Positions 33,684 to 42,682 of a stretch of 64,000 nt of DNA are shown here, one piece after another. Location: contig JAZUGF010000142.1 of the NCBI GenBank assembly GCA_045641065.1, forward strand, positions 31,038-95,037, in the 5' to 3' direction. Each line of letters opens with the position of its first letter. The first letter of the stretch is position 1. Position numbers and translations under genes: made by a program. The notes under the pieces were generated by a model. It made no database searches. It had not been told where the DNA came from and saw only the letters and a list, made by a program, of their open reading frames with translations. Source of the stretch: UBA1723 sp045641065 (GTDB taxonomy: Bacteria; Bacteroidota; Bacteroidia; Bacteroidales; Paludibacteraceae).

Positions 33684-34151
33684 TTAAATACCTAATTTGT
33701 TAAACAATTTTTCAGCGTTTGAGCTAAAATCGAATACTTTTCTCAATTTATAATACGACTCTTTGTCAACGCAATAATCATATGCAAAAGCCAAAAAATC
33801 TCTACGGTTGTCGTCAAATGTAAATGATTTAGCTATTGATTCCAACCCACTCACAGTGATTGGTCGTACTTTAACAAACATTTTTGCCACCGCCATCTTG
33901 TCATTGTCAAAGCTTAATTTCTTGACACATGAAGCAATCTCTGTAACTTCTTCTTGCGAATAGGAAGGAATCACAATTGCTGGCTCATGCCTGTGTGGAT
34001 CATTTCTATGATGATCATTTCTATGAGGGTTGTCTCTATGATTATGATGCAAATCAGCAGAAGGAGTTTGAGCCGCTGCTGGAGTCTCTGCCATAATTGA
34101 GAAAGAAGCCAAAGACAACATTGTCATAAAAAATATCTTTTTCATACGCAT
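33684..34151 (-). CDS. Secreted His-rich DUF4476 protein
   Basis: 155 residues (153 if the ATG at 34145 is used). Signal peptide about 1-22, a His/Asn/Arg/Asp-rich stretch (NHRDNPHRNDHHRNDPHRH, about 37-55) that could bind metal, and a C-terminal DUF4476 domain (about 65-150; AKSFTFDDNRRDFLAFAYDY, YKLRKVFDFSS). DUF4476 is common in Bacteroidetes envelope proteins and has no assigned function. Divergent from the DUF6515-like gene across a 319-bp spacer. Confidence 0.75.
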   Translation of the reverse strand: MRMKKIFFMTMLSLASFSIMAETPAAAQTPSADLHHNHRDNPHRNDHHRNDPHRHEPAIVIPSYSQEEVTEIASCVKKLSFDNDKMAVAKMFVKVRPITVSGLESIAKSFTFDDNRRDFLAFAYDYCVDKESYYKLRKVFDFSSNAEKLFNKLGI

Positions 34152-34470
34152 TAATATTTAATCATCAAACCTGTTTATGAACTTACCAGATATAAAATTC
34201 TAGTTTAACATATTTCTAACAAAAGTAACAATTAATCGTATACAAACATTGTATCACAACATCAATTAACAAATCTCTACATCTTTTCACAAATCCAAAT
34301 CTTACCCAAAACAATAAATGTAGCACTTGAAACGTCAAAAAAATATTGTTCAACACATTTCATGCTTCAAATTCACTTTTATAACATTTTTTAAGTTTTT
34401 GAATTAGCATAGTATCAAAGAGTTATCTTACATTTGCAGAAACAAAAACAAACTAAAAAATTTGAAGGAT
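34152..34470. other. AT-rich divergent spacer
   Basis: About 319 bp with no ORF. Candidate -7 elements: TACTTTTG on the minus strand (34220-34227) with TTTG only 15 nt upstream, and TACATTTG on the plus strand (34429-34436) with TTTG 27 nt upstream. Neither has ideal spacing. No RNA gene seen. Confidence 0.5.
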
Positions 34471-35931
34471 ATGAAAAGAATGCGTTTTATTGAGATTCTA
34501 TTCTCTCTTTTATTCCTTCTCTTTTCTGTCTCAGCCTCAGCGCAGAGATCAAGAGGAGGTGGTGGCGGCCATTCGTCAAGCTATAGTGGTGGATCACACT
34601 CAAGTGGAGGTTCTCATTCAAGCGGTGGTAGCTCTTACTCAGGAGGATCTAGCTACAGCGGTGGGCATTCAGGCGGTTCTAGTTCATACTCAGGCGGTTC
34701 CAGCTACAGTGGAGCGCGCCACACAGGTGGATACTCAGGAAGTTCATCCTCAAGTTCGTACAGCAGTTCGCCAAGCCGCTCATACGGTTCATCAAGTTCT
34801 TTAGGTGTACGTAATCGTACTTACACATCTAGTCGTCCAGTATCTGCTGGAGCCGGAAGTAATGGATCTTCTGCTCGTCAAGCAGGTCCAGCTCGTCCTC
34901 GCAACGAAGTTACTGCTCGTCCAATAAGAACTACAGGGCCACGCGTCAATGCCACTTCTAACAGACCAAACACACCACAGATGAGTGCATCAAGAGTGGG
35001 ATCATCAAGAGTGGGACATTCAGCAAACAGAACACGTCATCGCCACCACAACCACCATGTATACAGACATCATGGTCATATTTACCACACACACATAGGC
35101 CACCACTATCATCCATTCTACTATGGTGATTGCAGATACTATGTATACTGTGGTAATTTCTATCGTTGGACTCCATATATGGGTTACGAGTGGGTTCCAT
35201 ATCCATACGGATGGTATTTCAGCACTCTACCTTTCAATTGCTTCGCAGTTAATGTAGGCTCTGGAATCTATTACTATGGTTCAGGCACTTGGTTTATGCC
35301 AAAGAACGAAGGTTACGAAATTGTAGAGTCTCCTATCACACAGGATGAGACACTTACTGTACAAGAGCTTCCATACGAGTGTTCGGCTGTTGTAGTTAAC
35401 GGTAAATCATTCTTCGTAGGTGAAGGCAATTGGTTTGTCGCTACAGACAATGGATATCAGGTAGTTGATGCTCCAACAGAAGGTGCAACTATCCTTGAAG
35501 AACTTCCTGAAGGCAACAAGAAGATTGAGGTTGCAAACACTGACTTCTTCTTCGCCGACAACAAGTGGTATATGCCAGTTGAGGGTGGATACATGAACAT
35601 TGAGGAGCCTATCAAAATTGAGTTGAAGTCAAAACCTGAGATTAAGGACGAAAGAGTCGCTAAAGACACTGTTCCTGCAACAAAGGTAGAAACAGCTCCT
35701 GCAGCTGAAGCTTCTGCAACACCTGCAGCAACTGAAGTAAAGGCAGAATCTGCTCCTGTAACAAGATCAGTAGCTCCTGCAGCAGTGAAGGAATTGCCAA
35801 CTTACACTAAGGTAGTAAATATCGACGGAAAGAGATACTATTTCGTCAACGGTGCTTGGTACGACAGAACAGTCAACGGAGAGTTTATCACAATCTCATC
35901 TCCATTGTCTACTGTCACTCCACAGAAATAA
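34471..35931 (+). CDS. Secreted Ser/Gly-rich protein with DUF6515-like repeats
   Basis: 486 residues from ATG 34471 (a TTG nine bases upstream is less likely). Signal peptide about 1-25 (SVSASAQ). Residues 26-115 are low-complexity Ser/Gly/His/Tyr repeats (SYSGGSHSSGGS type). A His-rich stretch follows (HRHHNHHVYRHHGH, about 190-210), then three or more similar aromatic units of about 50-60 residues: YYYGSGTWFMPKNEGYEIVE, FFVGEGNWFVATDNGYQVVD, FFFADNKWYMPVEGGYMNIE, and a last YYFVNGAWYDRTVNGEFIT, with an Ala/Pro/Glu linker before it. This matches DUF6515-type surface proteins. Role unknown; the adhesive-looking repeats suggest a surface or matrix protein. A terminator follows, then the A2M gene. 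Confidence 0.72.
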   Translation: MKRMRFIEILFSLLFLLFSVSASAQRSRGGGGGHSSSYSGGSHSSGGSHSSGGSSYSGGSSYSGGHSGGSSSYSGGSSYSGARHTGGYSGSSSSSSYSSSPSRSYGSSSSLGVRNRTYTSSRPVSAGAGSNGSSARQAGPARPRNEVTARPIRTTGPRVNATSNRPNTPQMSASRVGSSRVGHSANRTRHRHHNHHVYRHHGHIYHTHIGHHYHPFYYGDCRYYVYCGNFYRWTPYMGYEWVPYPYGWYFSTLPFNCFAVNVGSGIYYYGSGTWFMPKNEGYEIVESPITQDETLTVQELPYECSAVVVNGKSFFVGEGNWFVATDNGYQVVDAPTEGATILEELPEGNKKIEVANTDFFFADNKWYMPVEGGYMNIEEPIKIELKSKPEIKDERVAKDTVPATKVETAPAAEASATPAATEVKAESAPVTRSVAPAAVKELPTYTKVVNIDGKRYYFVNGAWYDRTVNGEFITISSPLSTVTPQK

Positions 35932-35951
35932 TCATTTCTAAAACTTAATAT

Positions 35952-35984
35952 AAGAAGGGGGATTAATAGTCTCCCTTCTTTTAT
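35952..35984 (+). terminator. Terminator after the DUF6515-like gene
   Basis: AAGAAGGG (35952-35959) pairs with CCCTTCTT (35973-35980), followed by TTATAT. It ends 15 nt before the A2M start codon. Confidence 0.65.
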
Positions 35985-35998
35985 ATATCTAGCAAATC

Positions 35999-38900
35999 AT
36001 GAGAAACTTCAGACTCGTCTTATCATTGATAATATCATTTCTTTCTTCATCAGTTATGGGAAACACAGACTATTCATCCAAATGGAATGAGGTAGACAAT
36101 CTTATGGACAAACCTTTGCTAAAGGATGCCGAAAAGAAAGTGGACGCTATCCGAAAGATAGCCACAAAAGAAAAAAATGAGTTGAATATTCTCAAATGCG
36201 AAATTTATGACTACGCAATCGATCTTGGTTGCGAATACAATATCACATCAGAAAGTAAGATCAAGCCCAACAACTCTAATCGTGAAGAGGGCGAAGACAT
36301 TATCATAAAACACTACAAAAAGGTATCCGAACTACGTGACGCTTTTCAATCACCTGTGGAGAAATCTTGTTGCGAATTATTCATGGCCAAAATGCTTATG
36401 AATTTCATCGAAGTGATGAACAGATATCCTAGTGCAGTGCCAAATGTCAAGGAAGAGCCTGAAAAACAGTTCTCAGCAGATGACTTGCGTGAAATGTCAT
36501 ATGAGAATCTACGAAATATTATCCGCACTCACGTCGACAATGTCGTTAAGAATGAGAAGACGCTACTATCCACGTCTTCAGACAGATTCAACTCACTATT
36601 TGTTAACGTTAACGCTGACGTTGACGATAAGGAAATCAAAGAGTGTCATCCATCTGTGTTTGATGTGATGCTACCGTCGCTAATGTCATTCTACTATGAA
36701 AGAATCGAACTATATTGTGACGCCAAATGTTATTATCTTCCTATCCATCTTGTTAGTGAAGATCTAATTAAGAAAGATTATCTAAACTCAATTTTCGCCG
36801 ACGTGATAAACCATCACAACAGTAAAGGCGAATATTCAGCAGCATTATCAGCCGAACTATCACGCTTAAAATATATAGAAAGAGCAGGATTTTACGACAA
36901 CAAATTAATGATTGAGACACTAGACAATCTCATCAAACAATACGAAGGAAAAACATCTTGTGTGGTCAATGCAGTTGTGAAAAAGCATACTGTGTTGTGC
37001 AATAACATGGCTCCTATGTATATAGACGGGGTTTTGGCCAACACAGAGATTAATTCTTATCCTACTCAGATTCTAAACGAAGCAAACGACTACATAAAGA
37101 AATATCCAAATCACTCTGGAGCTAAGCAACTTGAACTTAATATTGATTACGTAAACCAGAAAAGAGTATCGGGTCACGTAAAGAATGTAACATACGGCAA
37201 AGGTGCTGATGTGGAATTAGAAATCAGCTATACGAATGTCAATACGCTTTTCGCCGAAGTGTACAAAGTAGACTTGACTCCACTCGAAATCAAAAGGAAA
37301 CATAATTATGACGATGAGCTAAAAAAAGGCAACCTTGTAGCCAAAAAAGAATTCAAATTAGAGCCTAGCAACTATTGTATCACAAAGAATTCTGTATTGA
37401 ATCTTGGCAATAATTTTGATTATGGCAAATACATTGTCTACTTCAATTTTGATGGAAAAAAATCAGACAACAACTTTGTCACATTATCAATAACAAACCT
37501 ATCCATATTAGACACTAAATCTGTAGGAGAAAACAGAAACGTATTTGTGGTTGACCTTGAAACAGGACACCCTATCAAAGGAGTGACTGTCGACAAATAT
37601 TATTCTTCAAACGGAGAATACAATGTTATAGAAACAAAAACGACTTCCGAAGAGGGCAAAGTTGACATAAATTTACCTAAGAGTCATAGATATAACATCT
37701 ATGCTCATAAGAATAACGACACCTATGCCCTATGGAGCGAAATTTACAAATACGACATAGCAAAAAACAAGAATCGTTACAGCTTAAATATACTTACCGA
37801 CAGAAAGACTTACCGCCCAGGTCAGACAGTAGAGGGCAAAGTGATCTTGTCATATTTGAGTAAAAGTGATGAACATGTTGTTGACAGCAAGAACATCAAA
37901 ATTACATTAAGAGATGTCAACTATGAAAATGTTGAGCAGATAGATGTCACAACGAATGAATTCGGTTCAGCCGCATTCAAATTTGAGATTCCTTCAGACC
38001 GTTTGAATGGCAATTTCAGCATTGAAGCTTCCTTCAATATTGGCAAACAGAAGTTAAGCAACAGTCAGAGAATAATGGTGGAGGAATACAAACTTCCTGT
38101 AGCTAAAGTATCTGTAAAATCAAAAGATGGAAGTTCAAGAATGTTTGGCAGCAAACTTGAATTTATTGGTGAAGTCAAGACATTTTCCGGTGAGGCTGTG
38201 AATGGCACAACTATAAAATATACTATTAACAGCAACAATACCGTATTATCTTCAGGAGAAGTCAAATGTGATGACGATGGCAAATTCTCAATCACTTCAG
38301 ATGCAGTCATCTCAAAAGAGAAGGATCATTCAGTCACACTCAAAGTAGAGGCTGTCTTGCCAAGTGGAGAAACGGCAAAAGCATCCGAACATGTTGGCAT
38401 ATACGAAGATCCTGTAACAGGATACTTAAATGCAGAAAATTTAAGTCAAATTGAGAAACATTCCCAATTGAGCGTTACTGCTAATATCTCAAACAATGCT
38501 AAAATAAATGATGACGCGGAGGCCATAATCAGCGTCGCAACAAAAGAAGACAAGAAGAATGGAATTGAGAGCAAAGTGTTGATTAGCCAAAATATCAAAG
38601 GCAACGGTGATATTACAGAAGAATTCAGCACATCTACACTGACTCCAGGTGTATATGAAATACACTTAAAAACTGTTTCGGGTAAAGAGCTAAGCCAAAT
38701 GGATATTATAGTTTACGACAAGACATCATCTAAGATGCCTTTTGGATACGAAGCTCAACTTTGGATTCCGAACAAACATGAAGAATGTTCACCTTCAAAA
38801 GAGACTGAGATTCTGATTGGTTCCACAGAAAAAGATGCAAAAGTATTAGCAATCGTAAGAGATGAAGATGGACGATTCCTACACAGCGAATGGATCAACG

Positions 38901-41839
38901 TCAACAATGAGCAGAAAATATACAAAGTTCCATTCAATAAATATTTTGCTAATAGCAGCATTAATACCATAGTTGTTGAATTCGTAATTGTAAGAAATAG
39001 CAAGTCTTGGAAAGAGACTGTGGAAATCAAGAAAAAAGAAGAGAAACAGAAACGTGAGATTGAGATTCTTGAGATTGTCCGCAAAATAGTTCCTGGAGAA
39101 AAACAGAAGGTGAAAATGGTAGTCAAGCCAACTGATAGCAACTATGAAATTGCGGCAGTAATGGTAGACAAAAGCCTTTCCGATATGTTGCCAAATTGGA
39201 ATCCGTTAGCGCACTATCATAAAGTTCTTTCTAATTACACATCTAATATACCTTGGCAATACTATCGACATTTTGACATTGGCGAATATGCCGGACAAGG
39301 ATCGTACCAAGGACTTCCAAACAGCAAATTTCTGTGGGAAAACATCCTCATGCCAAGAAAACATGTGGTTTATGCTATGGCAGAGGCTGCACCCATGAGT
39401 GCAGCAAGAATGTCAAAACAGGCAATGTTGAGAAGTGCTGATTATGCGGTTGAGATGGAAGAAAAACGTGATCTGACAGGATCAGTATCTTCTTTATCAA
39501 TACAAGAAAATGGTATTGAGCCACCAGTTTTTTACAATGAGGAAGAAATCAAAGTTCGTGATAATTTTGTGGAGACGGCATTCTTCTATCCTCAGTTGAC
39601 CACTGCGGCAGATGGCACAGTGGAATTTGAGTACACGGTTCCAGATGCGTTGACAGCGTGGAAAATGATCATCTTTGCACATGACAAGAAAGTCAACAGT
39701 TGCATCACAAGCGAGGAATTGCAAACACAGATGCCTTTCGCAATCAAAGCAAGTTTGCCAAGATTCGTAAGAAAGGGAGACAAATGTTCTTTTGCAACAA
39801 CCATCGCAAACAATGATGAGAATAAGAAATCTGGAGACGTTGCGATTATCATCAAAGACGTTGCTACAGACAAAATCATCTCAGAGCAGAGCCGTAAATT
39901 CAACGTGGATGGCAACAAATCCAAAGTAGAAGAATGGAGTTTTGATGTGCCAGCGGGAGTGGCTGCCATTGAGGTTAAGATGGTTGGAAAGAGCGGAACA
40001 TTCTCCGACGGTGAAGTTCATCAGTTGCCAGTGTTGGCCGATGGCACACACGTAGTGAAGAGCAAGTCAATGCACGTAAGAGGTGGAGAGGCAAAAGATT
40101 TCTCAATCACCTACAACGAGAAAGAGATGAAAGATGCCGAGTTGACTGTGGAGTATGCAGACAATTCGGTTTGGCAGGCACTTATGGCATTACCATCTGT
40201 GAAAGATGCAAGATATGAGTGTGCGACGGAATTCATCTCAACTATATTCGTCAACCAGATGGCTCAACGTATCGCCCTACTCTACCCAGAAATCCAGACT
40301 GTGGTGGAAGAATGGAGTAAAGAAGGCAATCACCTTGCGTCGCCACTAGAGCAGAATCAGGAGTTGAAGGACGTATTGATGAAGCAGACTCCATGGATGT
40401 GTGAGGCAAAGAACGAGAGTGAGCAGAGAGCTAAGATTGTTGAGCTATACGACAAGAAAAGAATCAACAAAGCCAATAAAAATGCCATCAGCAAGTTAGA
40501 AAAACTTCAGCAAGCAGACGGAGGATTCGCTTGGTTCAACGGATTCGAATCTAATGAGTATGTCACTGCATCAGTTGCACAAAAAATGGTTGAGATGCAT
40601 GAATATGGAGTTTTGCCAAAAGAGTGTGAGAAGATGCTCAAAGATGCTGTGAAATACCTTGATAAAAAAATAGGAGAAGCGTATAAGAAAGAGATTGACA
40701 AGAAGTGGAATGCCGACAGAGAATGGGTGTTCGACGTCTTCCGAATCAGAATCTCATACGACAATAATCTCAACAATGAATCAAAGAAAATTCTTGATTA
40801 CTATGTTAATAAGGCACACAAAGAAATCAAGGAGATGACATTGTTTGGCAAAGCATCATTCGCCACAATACTGAATATGAAGGGTGACGTGAAGGAAGCC
40901 AAATCAATCGTAGAATCATTGCGTCAGAGTGCAACCAACACTGATGAACTTGGAATGTACTGGAAAGGCAACCAAGAGAGTTGGGGACGTTACGGTAATG
41001 CCATCGCCACTCATGCCGCTTTGATAAAAGCATTCCAGAAGACAGGTTGCAATTCTAAAGAGTTGGCTGACCTACGTTTCCATCTCATCACAAAGAAAGA
41101 GACAACACAGTGGAGCAGCACAGAAAGTACACTTGCAGCTATCGATGCTCTTGTGGGAGATCGTAAAGATGCAAAAACTGAAGACGCGAGATCTCGCGTC
41201 TCTACTGCCACTATCAAAATCGGAGGAAATCAAGTCGACGCGAAGAGAACATCCGGCGACGGATATGTAAAAGTCCACTACGACAAAGAAACATTCACTC
41301 CTGAGTTGTGCAACATCCACGTCGAGCAACCAGCAAATCAGGAAGGAATCGGAGGCATCTACATCTCATACGACGCTCCTTACTCTGAAATTACAAGTGG
41401 AAAGAGTGGAATTGAGGTGAAGAAGAAAATGTATAAAGTTGTGATTGCCAACGATGGAGACAACAATAAAGAGATGCTTCAAGAGATTAAGAATGGAGAA
41501 AAGTTGAAGAAGGGCGATAAAGTGAAGATAGTGATGACATTGAGAAGCGACAGAGATATCGACTTTGTGCAGGTGCTTGATCTACGTGCAGCATGCCTTG
41601 AACCAGTCAGAAAAAGACCTGGCATAGAATGGGCAGACGGTAAGATTTACTACCAAAGCATCACGGATAGTGAGTACAGCATGTTCTTTGATCGTATAAG
41701 CAAAGGCACACGAGTATTCGAATACACATTGCATGTGACGCAGAGTGGCGAGTACACACAAGGAATCACAAAGGTTATCCCACACTACTCCCCTGCTTTT
41801 GGAGCCAATTCCGAAGGAGGAAAAATCGTGGTTGAGTAA
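35999..41839 (+). CDS. Alpha-2-macroglobulin family protein, thioester site degenerate
   Basis: 1946 residues, the size of Bacteroidetes A2M proteins. Signal peptide about 1-22. An N-terminal helical region, then macroglobulin beta domains including the MG2 signature (about 600: YSLNILTDRKTYRPGQTVEGKV), the A2M middle segment PVFYNEEEIKVRDNFVETAFFYPQLTTAADGTVEFEYTVPDALTAW (about 1165-1220, in pieces), and the C-terminal alpha/alpha toroid and receptor-like domain. A2M proteins trap proteases in the periplasm or at the surface. The usual CxEQ thioester is replaced by CATE (Cys1408-Glu1411), so covalent trapping is unlikely. Two spacer-type repeats sit inside the ORF in frame: a hexanucleotide tract (residues 202-211, VNVNADVDDK) and a perfect 20-bp palindrome (residues 1728-1735). 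Confidence 0.9.
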   Translation: MRNFRLVLSLIISFLSSSVMGNTDYSSKWNEVDNLMDKPLLKDAEKKVDAIRKIATKEKNELNILKCEIYDYAIDLGCEYNITSESKIKPNNSNREEGEDIIIKHYKKVSELRDAFQSPVEKSCCELFMAKMLMNFIEVMNRYPSAVPNVKEEPEKQFSADDLREMSYENLRNIIRTHVDNVVKNEKTLLSTSSDRFNSLFVNVNADVDDKEIKECHPSVFDVMLPSLMSFYYERIELYCDAKCYYLPIHLVSEDLIKKDYLNSIFADVINHHNSKGEYSAALSAELSRLKYIERAGFYDNKLMIETLDNLIKQYEGKTSCVVNAVVKKHTVLCNNMAPMYIDGVLANTEINSYPTQILNEANDYIKKYPNHSGAKQLELNIDYVNQKRVSGHVKNVTYGKGADVELEISYTNVNTLFAEVYKVDLTPLEIKRKHNYDDELKKGNLVAKKEFKLEPSNYCITKNSVLNLGNNFDYGKYIVYFNFDGKKSDNNFVTLSITNLSILDTKSVGENRNVFVVDLETGHPIKGVTVDKYYSSNGEYNVIETKTTSEEGKVDINLPKSHRYNIYAHKNNDTYALWSEIYKYDIAKNKNRYSLNILTDRKTYRPGQTVEGKVILSYLSKSDEHVVDSKNIKITLRDVNYENVEQIDVTTNEFGSAAFKFEIPSDRLNGNFSIEASFNIGKQKLSNSQRIMVEEYKLPVAKVSVKSKDGSSRMFGSKLEFIGEVKTFSGEAVNGTTIKYTINSNNTVLSSGEVKCDDDGKFSITSDAVISKEKDHSVTLKVEAVLPSGETAKASEHVGIYEDPVTGYLNAENLSQIEKHSQLSVTANISNNAKINDDAEAIISVATKEDKKNGIESKVLISQNIKGNGDITEEFSTSTLTPGVYEIHLKTVSGKELSQMDIIVYDKTSSKMPFGYEAQLWIPNKHEECSPSKETEILIGSTEKDAKVLAIVRDEDGRFLHSEWINVNNEQKIYKVPFNKYFANSSINTIVVEFVIVRNSKSWKETVEIKKKEEKQKREIEILEIVRKIVPGEKQKVKMVVKPTDSNYEIAAVMVDKSLSDMLPNWNPLAHYHKVLSNYTSNIPWQYYRHFDIGEYAGQGSYQGLPNSKFLWENILMPRKHVVYAMAEAAPMSAARMSKQAMLRSADYAVEMEEKRDLTGSVSSLSIQENGIEPPVFYNEEEIKVRDNFVETAFFYPQLTTAADGTVEFEYTVPDALTAWKMIIFAHDKKVNSCITSEELQTQMPFAIKASLPRFVRKGDKCSFATTIANNDENKKSGDVAIIIKDVATDKIISEQSRKFNVDGNKSKVEEWSFDVPAGVAAIEVKMVGKSGTFSDGEVHQLPVLADGTHVVKSKSMHVRGGEAKDFSITYNEKEMKDAELTVEYADNSVWQALMALPSVKDARYECATEFISTIFVNQMAQRIALLYPEIQTVVEEWSKEGNHLASPLEQNQELKDVLMKQTPWMCEAKNESEQRAKIVELYDKKRINKANKNAISKLEKLQQADGGFAWFNGFESNEYVTASVAQKMVEMHEYGVLPKECEKMLKDAVKYLDKKIGEAYKKEIDKKWNADREWVFDVFRIRISYDNNLNNESKKILDYYVNKAHKEIKEMTLFGKASFATILNMKGDVKEAKSIVESLRQSATNTDELGMYWKGNQESWGRYGNAIATHAALIKAFQKTGCNSKELADLRFHLITKKETTQWSSTESTLAAIDALVGDRKDAKTEDARSRVSTATIKIGGNQVDAKRTSGDGYVKVHYDKETFTPELCNIHVEQPANQEGIGGIYISYDAPYSEITSGKSGIEVKKKMYKVVIANDGDNNKEMLQEIKNGEKLKKGDKVKIVMTLRSDRDIDFVQVLDLRAACLEPVRKRPGIEWADGKIYYQSITDSEYSMFFDRISKGTRVFEYTLHVTQSGEYTQGITKVIPHYSPAFGANSEGGKIVVE
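36601..36631 (+). repeat. Hexanucleotide tract inside the A2M gene
   Basis: TGTTAACGTTAACGCTGACG then TTGACGATAA: GTTAAC/GCTGAC/GTTGAC units of 6 bp, in frame, encoding alternating Val/Ala and Asn/Asp. Matches the intergenic tract at 62045. Confidence 0.6.
41182..41201 (+). repeat. Perfect 20-bp palindrome inside the A2M gene
   Basis: AGACGCGAGATCTCGCGTCT, followed by CTAC. It resembles the intergenic AGAGACG...CGTCTCTAC palindromes at 24567, 29271 and 60126 and encodes part of EDARSRVSTA. Confidence 0.7.
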
Positions 41840-41844
41840 AAATT

Positions 41845-41914
41845 AGGATTGCAAAGGGCGGTAACCCTTGCCCCTCCAATACGCCGCGAACCCGTAAGGG
41901 TGAGCGGCTTTTTT
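41845..41914 (+). repeat. Structured element, copy C, doubling as A2M terminator
   Basis: Begins AGGATTG like copies A and B. Hairpin 1 is 41851-41871 with the same bulged A (41855). Hairpin 2 is 41883-41908: GCCGC/GCGGC, a GA/GA internal loop, ACCC/GGGT and a GTAA loop. Six T follow, so it can terminate transcription of the A2M gene. The outer 21-bp arms of copy A are absent. Confidence 0.72.
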
Positions 41915-41924
41915 ATTGATTTAA

Positions 41925-41976
41925 TTCAATATTTCGCATTTATAATTTCGCATTTTGCATTCTGCATTTAGCATTT
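41925..41976 (+). repeat. AT-rich spacer repeat (ATTTCGCATTTATAATTTCGC type)
   Basis: Complementary orientation of the AAATGCTGAAT family: ATTTCGCATTT, ATAATTTCGCATTT, TGCATTCTGCATTTAGCATT, just before the LysE promoter region. Confidence 0.65.
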
Positions 41977-41982
41977 TTTCAT

Positions 41983-41990
41983 TATCTTTG
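41983..41990 (+). promoter_or_regulatory. Candidate -7 element of the LysE-family gene
   Basis: TATCTTTG, 16 nt before the ATG at 42007. The nearest TTTG (41954-41957) is 25 nt upstream, longer than the usual spacer. Confidence 0.35.
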
Positions 41991-42006
41991 CGATTATTTG
42001 CGAATT

Positions 42007-42642
42007 ATGTTGTACACACTGATAAAAGGCATGATAATAGGCGTTGTAGTGTCGGCCCCAGTAGGACCGATTGGTGTCTTGTGTCTTCAGCGTACACTAA
42101 ACAGAGGAAAAGCCCACGGTTTTGCCACTGGATTCGGAGCCATGCTATCCGACATGATCTATGCTTTAATAGCAGGATTCTCGATGTCGATGGTGATTGG
42201 ATTCATTGAAGACCACAAATTCGCATTAGAGATCATTGGTAGCATCGTAGTATTTTGTTTTGGATTGCATACCTATAGAGACAATCCCGTCGCCAAGTTG
42301 AAAAACATGGAGGTGAACAAAGGAAGTGTGGTACAAGATTTCTTATCGTCGTTTGGACTAACAATCACAAATCCTCTTGTGGTATTCTTGTTCATCGGCG
42401 TCTTCTCAAGATTTTCATTTTTAACTAGCGACGCGAGCACATTACAGAACGTGCTTTGCATATCATCAATTTTAGCCGGTGCATTAGTTTGGTGGTTACT
42501 AATTGTAAACGTAGCCGATATCTTCCGCAGTCGTTTCAACTTACGTGGATTAGTGATTCTTAACAAGTTAACAGGCTCTGTGCTTATGTTGCTTTCTGCT
42601 TGCACCTTGATCTATACAATTGTATCGGAGATTATTGGATAA
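42007..42642 (+). CDS. LysE/RhtB-family amino-acid exporter
   Basis: 211 residues from ATG 42007 (an in-frame TTG lies nine bases earlier). About six hydrophobic segments; the N-terminus IKGMIIGVVVSAPVGPIGVLCLQRTLNRG carries the LysE-family PxGP-type motif, followed by FGAMLSDMIYALIAGF. LysE proteins export amino acids or related metabolites through the inner membrane; the substrate is not predictable. It is followed after 40 nt by the DUF1016 gene. Confidence 0.87.
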   Translation: MLYTLIKGMIIGVVVSAPVGPIGVLCLQRTLNRGKAHGFATGFGAMLSDMIYALIAGFSMSMVIGFIEDHKFALEIIGSIVVFCFGLHTYRDNPVAKLKNMEVNKGSVVQDFLSSFGLTITNPLVVFLFIGVFSRFSFLTSDASTLQNVLCISSILAGALVWWLLIVNVADIFRSRFNLRGLVILNKLTGSVLMLLSACTLIYTIVSEIIG

Positions 42643-42682
42643 AAATATTAAGAATTTCATTTTGTAACAGAAAAACAAAAAA

